NCBI GenBank assembly: GCA_937949945.1
Contig: CALFEQ010000171.1
Location: 57,328-121,327, forward strand
From: an uncultured Myxococcales bacterium
GTDB taxonomy: Bacteria; Myxococcota_A; Polyangia; Polyangiales; Polyangiaceae
Reading direction: 5' to 3'
DNA: 64,000 nt
Shown: positions 43,229 through 52,004 of the stretch, in pieces
Position numbering within the stretch: position 1 is the first letter of the stretch
How the letters are laid out: each line of letters opens with the position of its first letter
The notes under the pieces: generated by a model
What the model was told of the DNA's origin: nothing
Databases searched by the model: none
The model's input: the letters and a program-made list of their open reading frames with translations, nothing else
Translations under genes and position numbers: made by a program

Positions 43229-44098
43229 GTGGGGAACAAGTCGAGACGGGCGATCCTCCTGACGGCCTTCGTGCCTGCCATCGCGTGTGCGCTCCACGCG
43301 TGCACCTTCGTCGATCCGCTCGACGACCTCATCGGAGCCACCGAGCCGCTGTCGAACGAGGACGCGGCGACGCCTCCTCCGCCCGACGGCGCGACGGACG
43401 CGTCGGGCGCAGGCAATGCCCCCGAGGAGAGGTGCATCGAGGCTCCCTACGACGGGGGCAAGGTCTCCGCCGGCTTCCTTTGCGGTGTCGGCGATTGTCG
43501 CAAGCACCTCTACGGCCCGAGCTGCACCCTCGTCACCCTCGCGGACGGCGGCAAAGTGAGCCCGTGCGCGCTCGTCTACCCCGAGGAGGAGCTCGGCAAC
43601 GGGTTGGACGACGACTGCGACGGCGTCGTCGACGAGGGCCAGCCGAGCGTCGCCGCCGATGCCGGATTCACCTGTCAGGGGTGCGCCTTCGGTGTCGCGG
43701 TGCAGCGCCTCGCCGACGGGACGCTCGAGACGGCGGGCGGAGCCGAGAACCGCAAGGCGCGCTTCAACACGCGCGACTGCATCAACTCGGAGAGGTGCAA
43801 GCTCGGCACGGCCGCCTGGGTGCGGAACGTGTCGATGATGAAGTGCTCGGATTTCTGCAAGAGCGTCGGCGGCACGTGCAAGGAGGCGTGCTCGACCTCG
43901 GCGCCGGGCTGCACGGGACGGGGCATCGGCATGAACCTCGGGACGTATTCGGCGGATTATCACTGCGTCATCCCGCCGAACCACCCGTACAACCCGAACG
44001 CGGGCGCTCCGCTCACCGGAGCCTGTGACGCCGTCATCTATCCCGAGGTCGTCGAGCCCAGCGTCGACTTCAACATGTTCTGCTGCTGCGAGATCTGA
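43229..44098 (+). CDS. Cys-rich lipoprotein with MopE-type metal-binding motif
   Basis: 289 residues from GTG 43229. RRAILLTAFVPAIACALHAC offers a lipobox ending CALHAC. After a Pro/Asp linker comes GNGLDDDCDGVVDEG, the calcium-binding-like motif repeated in MopE-family surface proteins. At least 18 more Cys occur (CGVGDCRKHLYGPSC, CKSVGGTCKEACST, FCCCEI), including three consecutive ones near the end. Probably disulfide-rich and surface-exposed. The 21-bp palindrome lies ~80 bp upstream. Confidence 0.7.
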   Translation: MGNKSRRAILLTAFVPAIACALHACTFVDPLDDLIGATEPLSNEDAATPPPPDGATDASGAGNAPEERCIEAPYDGGKVSAGFLCGVGDCRKHLYGPSCTLVTLADGGKVSPCALVYPEEELGNGLDDDCDGVVDEGQPSVAADAGFTCQGCAFGVAVQRLADGTLETAGGAENRKARFNTRDCINSERCKLGTAAWVRNVSMMKCSDFCKSVGGTCKEACSTSAPGCTGRGIGMNLGTYSADYHCVIPPNHPYNPNAGAPLTGACDAVIYPEVVEPSVDFNMFCCCEI

Positions 44099-44153
44099 CG
44101 GCGGCGTGGCCGCCCGCTCGCAGAGCACGGCTCGTCGGCGCGGTGCGCTCTTC

Positions 44154-44966
44154 TCAGCGGACGCGGACGACGAGGTTGTCGAAGCGGATCCGCCAGGTCC
44201 CCGTGTTCTCGCTGATGCCGCGGTCGCCGAGGACGAAGTTGCTTCGGAACGGTGCGCTCCCCGTGGTCGCCGAGCCGACCTGAACGCCGTCGGCGGTGAT
44301 GGTGCTCACGGCGAAGTCGCCGTCGATCGTGACGACCCAGTTGAGATGCGTCCAGCGATCTTCGAGCCGCAGGGAGAGCGGCGTCTTGGCTGCGGCTCCC
44401 CCCGTGTCGGCATCGAGCGAGACCTCGCCGCCGGAGGCACGAACTTCGAGCGCCACCTCGTTGTCGGAGTCGAGGAAGAAGCTCAAGAAATCGTTGTCGG
44501 CTCCCACGCCGCGCTCGTGGAGGCGGACGTCGACGTCGATGGTGATCTCGGTGGCCTCCGCAGGCATCGGCTTCATGAAAGAGGCGCCGAGCGCGTTGCC
44601 CGCCGGCATCGTGATCAAGAGACTTCCGGGAGGCGACACGGCGTCGACCTGATCGATCCTCGCAGAGGCCGCTGGGCTGACGTCCGTCGTCGGAAAGTCG
44701 CGGCTGAGCGGCGCACCGTCGTCGAAGTCGAGACAGAGGAAGGGCGGCGGGGTCGTCGGCGATTGGCACGGGCTCGCGCCGCCGTCGGGTGATTCGCCGT
44801 CGCCGTCGCCCCCGTTGCCTCCCTCGCTCACGGTCCCGTTGCCGCCGCCGTCGGCCGGCGGGCCCCCGTCCGGCGTCATGGAAGGTTCGCCGTCGCTCAG
44901 GCCATCGACGCCGACCAACAGCGAGCATCCGGACAGCACGGCTCCAAGCACGACGGCGCGGTGCAC
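44154..44966 (-). CDS. Lipoprotein with concanavalin A/LamG-like beta-sandwich
   Basis: 270 residues from GTG 44966, with TACCAT 7 nt upstream. The short signal RAVVLGAVLSGC is a lipobox. A Gly/Asp/Pro-rich linker of ~50 residues precedes ~200 residues of strands (FLCLDFDDGAPL, TEITIDVDVRLHE, DNEVALEVRASGGEVSL, WTHLNWVVTIDG, WRIRFDNLVVRVR), the usual layout of laminin-G/concanavalin-fold domains that bind glycans. No catalytic residues are evident. It is convergent with the MopE-motif gene. Confidence 0.7.
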   Translation of the reverse strand: MHRAVVLGAVLSGCSLLVGVDGLSDGEPSMTPDGGPPADGGGNGTVSEGGNGGDGDGESPDGGASPCQSPTTPPPFLCLDFDDGAPLSRDFPTTDVSPAASARIDQVDAVSPPGSLLITMPAGNALGASFMKPMPAEATEITIDVDVRLHERGVGADNDFLSFFLDSDNEVALEVRASGGEVSLDADTGGAAAKTPLSLRLEDRWTHLNWVVTIDGDFAVSTITADGVQVGSATTGSAPFRSNFVLGDRGISENTGTWRIRFDNLVVRVR

Positions 44967-45126
44967 GAGGTCGATGGTACCAGAGCGACCTCGGCCCTCG
45001 CGGTTACTTGGCGGGCCGACCGAGGGCGCGACCGACGAAGGAGGTCCGCGCGCGATCCGCGGCGCAGGGCCGGACACCGACGCAGAAGTACGTGAGATCG
45101 TCCGTCATCCGGCGCGGATGTGGGCG

Positions 45127-45142
45127 TGGCACCGCTCCTGCT
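45127..45142 (+). promoter_or_regulatory. Candidate sigma-54 promoter (GG-N10-GC)
   Basis: TGGCACCGCTCCTGCT has the invariant GG (45128-45129) and GC (45140-45141) ten bases apart and five of six bases of the -24 consensus. It is 58 nt before the ATG at 45200. The window encodes three sigma-54 activators. Spacing alone can occur by chance. Confidence 0.3.
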
Positions 45143-45199
45143 CTTTTCCGCTCGCGAGTGAGCAACGACTCGATTCGAGAGTCGAGAGGAGAGACGACG

Positions 45200-46534
45200 A
45201 TGAAAAAGACTGCCTGCCTTCGTCCTTGGTTCGCGGCCGAGTCCTCGGTGAGCACGTTTCGGAAGCGCGCCGTCGGCGCGCTCTTCGTCCTCGGCGTCGC
45301 CGGTGCCGTCGCATGCGCTCCGGAGGAGCCGGTCGCCGAGGATGCGTCGGAGGTGACGGGCAGCAGCGCCGGTCGACTCGGTGACGACTGGCGCCTCGTC
45401 GTCCAGGACCTCGGCGAGCAGTACTGTCTCGTCCGCGAGCCCGACGAGGTCGTGAAGTTCTCTCGTTGCTACGCGCGAGTGGAGGAGACCTGGCAGATTC
45501 AAGAGACCGCGCCGAGGTCCGGCGGCGTCGTGCATCAGGAGAGGGTCGGATGGCTGTGGAAGGTCCTCGAGGGGACCGTCGATGGATCGACGAAGCTCTT
45601 GGCGACCGTCGAGCTCGAGCCCGGCAAGACGCCGAAGCTAGGATTCTTGCCCGCCAGCAAGATCGGCGAGCTCGACGAGATGCGAGAAGAGGCGTTCCGT
45701 CGCGGCGCCATCCTCTCGCCCGTCCAGAGCTTCAAGGACGCGGACGGTAACTGGAAGGTGCCCGAGGTCGCGGCGCGAGGCGGCGCGAGGTACAAGCTCT
45801 CCTTCGTCAACGTCGGCGAGGCGCTTCCCGACGGCGCGTTGGAGCTCGCTGGCGCGAAGACGCGCGAGACGGACGCGCGCCTGGTCCTCGTGCCCATCGA
45901 CCGCGAGAGCAAGATCGCTCTCGAGCGGATCGGCTCGAACACGTGCGACGCCACGCGTTCGTGCGGCGACGGCAAAGTGTGCCGTTGGGAGGGGGCCGAG
46001 CAGTGCCTGAGCCAGTGCGGGATCGCGGCGGGCCCGTACCTCTGGGCGTGCATGGAGGCCTGCAACCGGCCCGGCGAGGCGTTCGTGGTGGAGGAGGAGG
46101 GCAACGGGTTCTCCTTCCGCTACACGCTCCAGCGCAGCGGGTTCTGCGGTACGCCCAACTCGTTCGAGAAGTTCCAGCAGCGTTGCCTCGATGGCGACGA
46201 GAACGTCGTCGCTTGCTCCGGATCGCAGTTGTTCGCGGCGGGCTTCTCTTGCGGCACGCACGAGGAGCTGTTCCGCTGCGACGAAGGCTTCACGTGCCGC
46301 GGGTACGTCGAGCGCAAGCCCGGCGAGTCGATCTCGGTCCTGAAGACGAAGCTCTGCGTTCCGAAGGCGCACCTCGTTCGCGACATCTCGCGCGAGGACT
46401 GCCTCGCGCATCCGACCCACTGCCTCGAGGAGCACGACGGCATCAGCCTGTGCTGGCGCTCGGGCGGATGGTCCACCACCGGCAAGCGGTGCGACAACGG
46501 CAAGTGGGTGAGCGTGTCGTGGGACCACATCTGA
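45200..46534 (+). CDS. Cys-rich lipoprotein, unknown function
   Basis: 444 residues from ATG 45200, preceded by GAGAGGAGAG, a good ribosome-binding site, in contrast to the leaderless neighbours. The signal ends GAVAC. The N-terminal half is strand-rich with few Cys; the C-terminal half has about 18 Cys (CDATRSCGDGKVCRWEG, CLSQCGIAAGPYLWACMEAC, CDEGFTCRG, CLAHPTHCLEE). The second half looks like small disulfide modules. No named domain. A 12-bp hairpin follows the stop. Confidence 0.65.
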   Translation: MKKTACLRPWFAAESSVSTFRKRAVGALFVLGVAGAVACAPEEPVAEDASEVTGSSAGRLGDDWRLVVQDLGEQYCLVREPDEVVKFSRCYARVEETWQIQETAPRSGGVVHQERVGWLWKVLEGTVDGSTKLLATVELEPGKTPKLGFLPASKIGELDEMREEAFRRGAILSPVQSFKDADGNWKVPEVAARGGARYKLSFVNVGEALPDGALELAGAKTRETDARLVLVPIDRESKIALERIGSNTCDATRSCGDGKVCRWEGAEQCLSQCGIAAGPYLWACMEACNRPGEAFVVEEEGNGFSFRYTLQRSGFCGTPNSFEKFQQRCLDGDENVVACSGSQLFAAGFSCGTHEELFRCDEGFTCRGYVERKPGESISVLKTKLCVPKAHLVRDISREDCLAHPTHCLEEHDGISLCWRSGGWSTTGKRCDNGKWVSVSWDHI

Positions 46535-46553
46535 CGTTCCACCAGCGCGTCGA

Positions 46554-46597
46554 CGGCTGACGACCTTCGATGGAAGCGTTCGAACGGTCGTCAGCCG
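46554..46597. terminator. Bidirectional hairpin between convergent genes
   Basis: CGGCTGACGACC (46554-46565) pairs perfectly with GGTCGTCAGCCG (46586-46597) around a 20-nt loop. The right arm includes the stop codon of the minus-strand gene. There is no clear T run, so this may be a weak terminator or an mRNA 3'-end stabiliser for both genes. Confidence 0.5.
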
Positions 46598-47751
46598 ACG
46601 TTCGTCCCGAGGACGAAGAACACGTATGCGCCGACGACGACGTGGGAGAGGATGACGCCGGCCACGTTCCGTCGCCGGGCGAACATCCAACCCCACAACA
46701 GGCCGGGGAGCAGCACGGTCGCCGCGAAGAGCGGCGACATGTGCAGGTGGTTCGTGGCGAAGACGAGCGCGCAGACGGCGATCGCGTGCAGCTCGGCGCG
46801 CTTGCCGGTCAAGAACGAGTGGAGGCTCGCCTGCAGGGCCGACCGGACGATGATCTCCTGGACGACGCAGGAGACGGCGTAGATCGCGAAGAGCTTCTGG
46901 ACGCGTGGGTCCGAGGCCACCGCCGCGATGTCGGGGTTCTCGATGACGCGGAAACCGCCGCCCTTCGCGCGGACGACGAGCCATTTGACCGCGGTGAGCA
47001 CCGCCAAGAACGGCCCGGTGATGACCGCCGACAGCGCGATCGAGCCGACGAGATGCCTGAGCCCGAGCCCGAAGTGGTGGAGCGGCAGGCGCGTGTGGAC
47101 GATGAACCCGATCGCGCCGACGCCGAACACGAGCTGGAGCGGGATGCTCACGTAGGTCGTGCTCGCGGGCAGGTAGTCGTCGACGTGAGGCAGCAGGGTG
47201 AGCGTGATGGCGTAGATGCACTGCAGCGTCATCACGGACACCAAGAACTGGCCCATCGCTTCGCCACGCCGCGCCGCCGCGGCGGAGGCCTCGCCGCCCT
47301 CACGGACGCGTGCCGCGAGCGCGGCGCCGACCCCCGTGAGGAGACGGAGCTTGCCTTCGGCCGAGAGGCCGCCGCGTGTGCCGTCGATGCACGAGAACGG
47401 GATCTCCCAGACGACGGCCGGCGTCTTCGCGCGTGCGGTCGCGGAGCGCCGTCCGCGATCGAAGAGCGCGACCTCTCCCACGAGCCCGCCCGGATTCACG
47501 GAGCCGAGCGACACCGTGCCGTGATCGCCTTGCCGGGAGACCTCGAGCGAGCCCTCCGTCACGACGAAGAGCGACGTCGCGGGGGCGCCCTCCTCGACGA
47601 GCGCTTCGCCTGCCGCGAGCCGGCGCTCGGTGACGTGCGGCGCGAGGCGGTCGAGATCCTTGGCGTCGAGGCCGCGGAAGCACGGCGCGTTCGCCCACGC
47701 ACCATGGGATCGACGACGACCGAAGAGCCAGCCCAGCACCGACGCGCTCAC
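46591..47751 (-). CDS. Cyclic-nucleotide-binding domain fused to CPBP-like membrane protease
   Basis: 386 residues from GTG 47751, with TACGAC 8 nt upstream. Residues ~15-130 are a cNMP-binding-type domain (FRGLDAKDLDRLAPHVTERRL ... GGLVGEVALFDRGRRSATARA), with GEVALF resembling the phosphate-binding cassette. The rest has about eight membrane helices. VVQEIIVRSALQASL, NHLHMSPL and GVILSHVVVGAY sit where Rce1/CPBP proteases keep EExxxR, H and the last motif; the first Glu is Gln here. A membrane protease or bacteriocin-immunity-like protein gated by a nucleotide signal is inferred. Confidence 0.7.
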   Translation of the reverse strand: MSASVLGWLFGRRRSHGAWANAPCFRGLDAKDLDRLAPHVTERRLAAGEALVEEGAPATSLFVVTEGSLEVSRQGDHGTVSLGSVNPGGLVGEVALFDRGRRSATARAKTPAVVWEIPFSCIDGTRGGLSAEGKLRLLTGVGAALAARVREGGEASAAAARRGEAMGQFLVSVMTLQCIYAITLTLLPHVDDYLPASTTYVSIPLQLVFGVGAIGFIVHTRLPLHHFGLGLRHLVGSIALSAVITGPFLAVLTAVKWLVVRAKGGGFRVIENPDIAAVASDPRVQKLFAIYAVSCVVQEIIVRSALQASLHSFLTGKRAELHAIAVCALVFATNHLHMSPLFAATVLLPGLLWGWMFARRRNVAGVILSHVVVGAYVFFVLGTNVG

Positions 47752-47869
47752 CTCGGACCGTCGTAGCAGACCGCGCGCCGCGCTCCGAGCATTTCGAGGC
47801 CTCGTCCGGCCGTCATGAGCTTCGAGCCCGAAGACGCGTGGGACGGATCTCGGGACGCTCGCGATCGCG

Positions 47870-48772
47870 TCATCCCGCCGTGGCACGGACGGGCTCGAGC
47901 GACTCCCGGGCGGCGAGGAACGACGCCGGGATCCCCTCCGGCCCGACGGCCACCGCGACGATGCCGCCGACGATGGCGCACGTCGTGTCGCGATCGCCGA
48001 GCCCCGACACCGTCGTCCAGAGCGCGTCCTCGTACGATCCGAGGTGACGCGCAGCGCACCAGAGCGAGAACGGCACGGTGTCCGATGCGATGACGCGCTC
48101 GCCGCTGCCGAGCGTCGCGGCGGCCGTTCGCGCGTCGCAGTCGAGTGGCAGCGCGGCCGCGCGCTCGATGCCCTCGCGCGTCGGCCCGGGCGGAGTCAGC
48201 TCCGCCACGGCGCGGAGGAGCTCGGTCGGGCCCATCGGGCGCGTGCGGGAGCGCCACGCGAGGGCGGTGGCGACCGCGACGGCCACGGCGCCCGCCTGAC
48301 CGTCGGGGTGCGCGTGGGTCGGCTCGGCCGATGCGCGTGCGTTCGTGACCACCGCGTCGAGATCGTCGGCGAAGTACGCGCCGATGGGGGCGGCCCGCAT
48401 CGCGCCGCCGTTGCCCATCGAGCCTTGGCCTCCGAACACGCTCGAGGCGGCCTCTCGCCACGGCACGCCGCGCGCGATGCTCCGCAGGATGTCGTGCGCC
48501 GAGGCGCCGTATCCGCGCCGAGGATCCGCCACGTAGCGTTCGGCGAACTTTTGGGCGAGCAGGTCACGGTCGATGCACCCGCGCGCGACCAGCACCTCGT
48601 AGACGGAGAGCGCCATCGCGGTGTCGTCCGTCCACGCCCAAGGCGCGGGCGGGACCCTGCGCTCCTCGATGTGCGCCAGGACGATCGCGAGCGGGCCGAA
48701 GAACCGCTGGCCGAACGCGTCGCCGACCGACAGACCATCGAGGGCGAGAGCGGCGCGAGCGCGAGGGACCAT
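47870..48772 (-). CDS. ADP-ribosylglycohydrolase family protein
   Basis: 300 residues from ATG 48772, set by TATGCT 7 nt upstream. DraG/ARH motifs are present: GLSVGDAFGQRFFG, WTDDTAMALS (metal-binding Thr-Asp-Asp), GNGGAMRAAPIGAYF, THAHPDGQAGAVAVA and GLGDRDTTCAIVGGIVA. The enzyme removes ADP-ribose from a modified protein or small molecule using two Mg2+ ions. No nitrogenase or DraT gene is nearby. The target is unknown. Confidence 0.9.
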   Translation of the reverse strand: MVPRARAALALDGLSVGDAFGQRFFGPLAIVLAHIEERRVPPAPWAWTDDTAMALSVYEVLVARGCIDRDLLAQKFAERYVADPRRGYGASAHDILRSIARGVPWREAASSVFGGQGSMGNGGAMRAAPIGAYFADDLDAVVTNARASAEPTHAHPDGQAGAVAVAVATALAWRSRTRPMGPTELLRAVAELTPPGPTREGIERAAALPLDCDARTAAATLGSGERVIASDTVPFSLWCAARHLGSYEDALWTTVSGLGDRDTTCAIVGGIVAVAVGPEGIPASFLAARESLEPVRATAG

Positions 48773-48779
48773 GCTCGAA

Positions 48780-48807
48780 AGCATAGCGCCAGAAAGAGTA
48801 CAAGCAA
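48780..48807 (-). promoter_or_regulatory. Promoter TTGCTT-N16-TATGCT
   Basis: On the minus strand TTGCTT (48807-48802) and TATGCT (48785-48780) are 16 nt apart and TATGCT ends 7 nt before the ADP-ribosylglycohydrolase ATG. The stretch 48785-48815 is unusually A/T-rich for the window. Confidence 0.6.
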
Positions 48808-48871
48808 CTATTTGTGCCGCGCGCACCCTCTGCCGTTCGCGAGGAGACGAAAGGGGGTAGGCTCGACCCTC

Positions 48872-49420
48872 GTGAGGGTCGCTGCCGTCGTTCTCGCCTC
48901 GACGATCGCCGCAGGGTGCGGAGGGCCGCGCGCGACGGCCATCGCTCCGACGGTGCCGCGCGAAAAGGGGGCGGCGGGAGCGGGGCCGGTGGCGGCGAAG
49001 ATCGCTCCGGTCGGCAAGATGACGCTCCGGCGCCTACCCGACGGCATGTTGTTCGTGACCGCGTCGGCGGCGTGGCACCTCGGCGAGGAGCCGCCGCTCT
49101 CGTTCGCACGCGTCGTCCGAGGCGAGACGGTCCGCGATGCCGCGCTCGAGACGGCGCTCGCCCGGGCCAAGGTCACGTCCGTCGAGGCGTTCGAGGAGCG
49201 AGGCGGCCGGCCCGTCTTTCTCTGCAGGACCGCCGACGGAGCGCAGGCCGTCTTCACGTGGACCGGACGATCGCTCGAGCCTTCCGCGTTCTCCGAGAAG
49301 ACGGGTCCGGCCCGCCTCGCGGTGAATCCGGAGATCCGAACGCGAGCGACGGCGGGGAAACCGCTTGTGCCGGCGCACGAGGTGGGGGACGCTAACCCCG
49401 GTCCGCGTGCTCGCGCGTGA
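48872..49420 (+). CDS. Small lipoprotein, unknown function
   Basis: 182 residues from GTG 48872, selected by TAGGCT 8 nt upstream and by the signal VRVAAVVLASTIAAGC. The mature protein starts Gly/Pro/Ala-rich and then has four or five strands (KMTLRRLPDGMLFVTAS, VEAFEERGGRPVFLCRT, GAQAVFTWTGRSLEPS). The C-terminus is Pro/Ala-rich. It may be co-transcribed with the next lipoprotein gene (33-nt gap). No domain recognised. Confidence 0.6.
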   Translation: MRVAAVVLASTIAAGCGGPRATAIAPTVPREKGAAGAGPVAAKIAPVGKMTLRRLPDGMLFVTASAAWHLGEEPPLSFARVVRGETVRDAALETALARAKVTSVEAFEERGGRPVFLCRTADGAQAVFTWTGRSLEPSAFSEKTGPARLAVNPEIRTRATAGKPLVPAHEVGDANPGPRARA

Positions 49421-49453
49421 CCCGTCGCGCCTGGTCTCGGTCACTTCACGAAC

Positions 49454-50413
49454 ATGCGAAGGTCTCTCCGCGCGGCTCGCCGCGTCTCCCTCCTTCTCCT
49501 GCTGCTCGCGTGCGGGTCGCGCACGGGGTTGTTCGTCGAGGGGGACGAGTTCGAGCCCCTGCCGGAGACCGACGGTGGAAGGCTTCCACGACGCGACGGC
49601 GGGAGGGACTCGTCCCTCGAGGATGCGCTGCCGCCGATCGACGTGCGGCCACCGACCGACGTCGACCGCAGCGACTGTCCCGACGCGGACGCGACCCTCA
49701 TCTACACGATCACGCAGAGCTACGAGCTCCAGAGCTACAACCCCGCCACGGGGCAGTTCAGGCTCATCGGGAGGATCGCGTGTCCGGCGGGCAGCGGTGA
49801 TACGCCGTTCTCGATGGCGGTCGACCGCCGTGGTGTCGCGTACGTCCTCTTCACCAACGAGCGCATCTACCGGGTGAGCACGGCGACGGCCGCGTGCATC
49901 GAGACTCCGTACGTCCCCCGTCAGTCCAACTTTGCGCGCTTCGGCATGGGGTTCGCCACGAACGACATCGGCCCGACGGAGACGCTCTTCGTGGCGGGCG
50001 ACGACAACCAGGTCGGCGGCTCGGGGGGCCTCGCGCGGATCGATACGGACACGTTCCGGTTGACCGTCGTGGGCGACTTCTGGCCTCCGATCGAGCAGGC
50101 CGAGCTCACGGGTACCGGCGACGGCCGCCTGTTCGCCTTCTACAAGAAGCAACCCGATGGACCGCCGTCGTACATCGGTGAGATCGATCCCGAGACGGCC
50201 GAGGTCATCGGCGAGCGTCGCTTCGACGACGTCGTGCAGGGGAGGGGATGGGCGTTCGCGTTCTGGGGCGGCGACTTCTACATGTTCCACGCCCCGGACG
50301 GCCGAACGCGCGTCACCCGGTGGCGTCCGTCCGACGACACCGTGACGCAGGTCGGCTCCACGAGCTCGATGATCGTCGGTGCAGGCGTCTCGACGTGCGC
50401 GCCACAGCAATGA
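49454..50413 (+). CDS. Lipoprotein with beta-propeller-like repeats
   Basis: 319 residues. RRVSLLLLLLAC gives the lipobox. The linker is acidic and Pro-rich (DGGRDSSLEDALPPIDVRPP). The rest contains propeller-like strands: SYELQSYNPATGQFRLIGRI, FSMAVDRRGVAYVLFTNERIYRV, RIDTDTFRLTVVGDFW, GEIDPETAEVIGERRFDD. Such proteins are common in the surface set of myxobacteria; ligand unknown. It ends 24 nt before the SUMT-HemD gene on the same strand. Confidence 0.68.
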   Translation: MRRSLRAARRVSLLLLLLACGSRTGLFVEGDEFEPLPETDGGRLPRRDGGRDSSLEDALPPIDVRPPTDVDRSDCPDADATLIYTITQSYELQSYNPATGQFRLIGRIACPAGSGDTPFSMAVDRRGVAYVLFTNERIYRVSTATAACIETPYVPRQSNFARFGMGFATNDIGPTETLFVAGDDNQVGGSGGLARIDTDTFRLTVVGDFWPPIEQAELTGTGDGRLFAFYKKQPDGPPSYIGEIDPETAEVIGERRFDDVVQGRGWAFAFWGGDFYMFHAPDGRTRVTRWRPSDDTVTQVGSTSSMIVGAGVSTCAPQQ

Positions 50414-50437
50414 CGAAGCCCACGCGATGAGGAGACG

Positions 50438-51982
50438 ATGACGAGAGAAGGAAGGGTCACGTTCGTCGGCGCCGGCTCGGGGGATCCCCGGCTGCTCACC
50501 GTGCGCGCTGCCGAGGTGCTCGAGGACGCGGATCTCGTCGTCTTCGATCGCGACGTGCATCCGGACGTGCTCGCGCGTGTCCGGGAAGGCACGCCGCGTC
50601 AGCCCGTCGACGCGCAAATGACGCCGGAGCGGGTCGGCCAGATGCTCGCGAACGAGGCTCGGCGGGGGCGCCACGTCGTCCGACTCACGTGGGGGGATCC
50701 GCTGCTCTTCGGGACGGGCGACGTGGAGGGCGCTGCCGTCGCACGGCACGGTGTGCCGATCGAGATCGTCCCCGGGATCGGCCCGCTCATCGCGGTCGGC
50801 GCCTTCGCGGGGATCCCGCTCACGCGGACGAGCGACGCGTCGCCGAGCATCGCCTTCGCGAGCGTCACCCACGGGCACGAGAGCCTGCACGACTGGGACA
50901 AGCTCGCGACCGCGACGGACACGCTCGCGATCGTCTGCGACGCCGACAGCCTCGGCGAGACCGCGCGCTCGCTCGTCTTCCACGGCCGCCCGGCGGCGGA
51001 GCCCGTGACGGTGGTGGAGAACGTGTCGCTCCCGACGCAGCAGGTCGTGGAGACGACGTTGGGGCAGGTGCCGCTCCTGCCGCGCCCGAAGGCGCAGAAG
51101 GTCGTGCTCGTGGTGGGTGCTCGCTCGGCGCGCATGACCGAGCTCATGTGGCTCGAGCGCAAGCCCCTCTTCGGTAAGCGCGTGCTCGTGACGCGCGCGC
51201 GGGACCAGGCCGGCAAGACGGCCGAGCTGCTCCGCGAGCACGGGGCCGATCCGGTCGTCGTCCCGATGATCGAGATTCACCCGCCGGCCGATCCGGGCCC
51301 GCTCCAGGCGGCCGTCGCCGAGCTCGGCTCTCGTTACGGATGGGTCGTCTTCACGAGCGCGAACGGGGTCGAGCGCTTCTGGGCCGAGGTCCGCCGGCAA
51401 GGAAAGGACGCGCGCGCGTTCGGGAGCGCGAAGATCGCCGCCATCGGTCCCGGCACGGCGGCCGCGCTCGAGCGGTGTGGGCTCACGGCCGACCTCGTGC
51501 CGAAGGAGCACAAGGGTGAGGGGCTGGCGGAGGAGCTCGTCGCCGCGCTCGGCGGTACGCGGCCGCGGGTGCTCGTCGCGCGCGCGGCGGTCGCCCGCGA
51601 GGTCGTACCCGAGGCCCTGCGCGCGGCGGGGTGCGAGGTGGACGTCGTTCCGGTGTACGAGACGCGGTCACCGCCCCGGCCGCTGCTCGACGCCCTCGTG
51701 TCCTTGCTCGAGGCAGGGGAGATCGATTGCGTCACCTTCACGTCGTCGAGCACGGTGGAGCACCTGTGCGACGCCCTCGAGTCCCGAGCCGCCGAGCTCC
51801 TCTCGAAGACCTGCGTCGCGAGCATCGGCCCCATCACGACGGAGACGGCGCGCAAGCGGGGGCTCCGCGTCGACGTCACGGCGACCGAGCATACGGTCGC
51901 CGGGCTCGTGGCTGCGATCGAGGCCCACTTCGATCTCGGGGATCTCGCGCGCACCGGGACGCGGACGATCGCGCGTATTTGA
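50438..51982 (+). CDS. hemD: Fused uroporphyrinogen-III methyltransferase-like / uroporphyrinogen-III synthase
   Basis: 514 residues, GAGGAG 4 nt before the ATG. Residues ~5-240 are a SUMT-type tetrapyrrole methylase: GAGSGDPRLLTVRAAEVL and AGIPLTR are kept, but LKGGDPFVFGRGGEE reads LTWGDPLLFGTGDVEG and the PGxTSA loop reads PGIGPLI, so SAM methylation of uroporphyrinogen is doubtful. Residues ~245-505 are HemD (GKRVLVTRARDQAGKTAELL, WVVFTSANGVERF, AAIGPGTAAAL, VTFTSSSTVEHL), which cyclises hydroxymethylbilane to uroporphyrinogen III. CobA-HemD fusions exist in several bacteria. Confidence 0.88.
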   Translation: MTREGRVTFVGAGSGDPRLLTVRAAEVLEDADLVVFDRDVHPDVLARVREGTPRQPVDAQMTPERVGQMLANEARRGRHVVRLTWGDPLLFGTGDVEGAAVARHGVPIEIVPGIGPLIAVGAFAGIPLTRTSDASPSIAFASVTHGHESLHDWDKLATATDTLAIVCDADSLGETARSLVFHGRPAAEPVTVVENVSLPTQQVVETTLGQVPLLPRPKAQKVVLVVGARSARMTELMWLERKPLFGKRVLVTRARDQAGKTAELLREHGADPVVVPMIEIHPPADPGPLQAAVAELGSRYGWVVFTSANGVERFWAEVRRQGKDARAFGSAKIAAIGPGTAAALERCGLTADLVPKEHKGEGLAEELVAALGGTRPRVLVARAAVAREVVPEALRAAGCEVDVVPVYETRSPPRPLLDALVSLLEAGEIDCVTFTSSSTVEHLCDALESRAAELLSKTCVASIGPITTETARKRGLRVDVTATEHTVAGLVAAIEAHFDLGDLARTGTRTIARI

Positions 51983-52004
51983 GCCGCGAAAAAGCCTGCT
52001 CAAG

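Noticed and set aside
44096..44113. GGCGGC-GTG-GCCGCC hairpin after the MopE-motif gene
   Set aside because: Only 6 bp, no T run; such GC inverted repeats are expected by chance in this composition.
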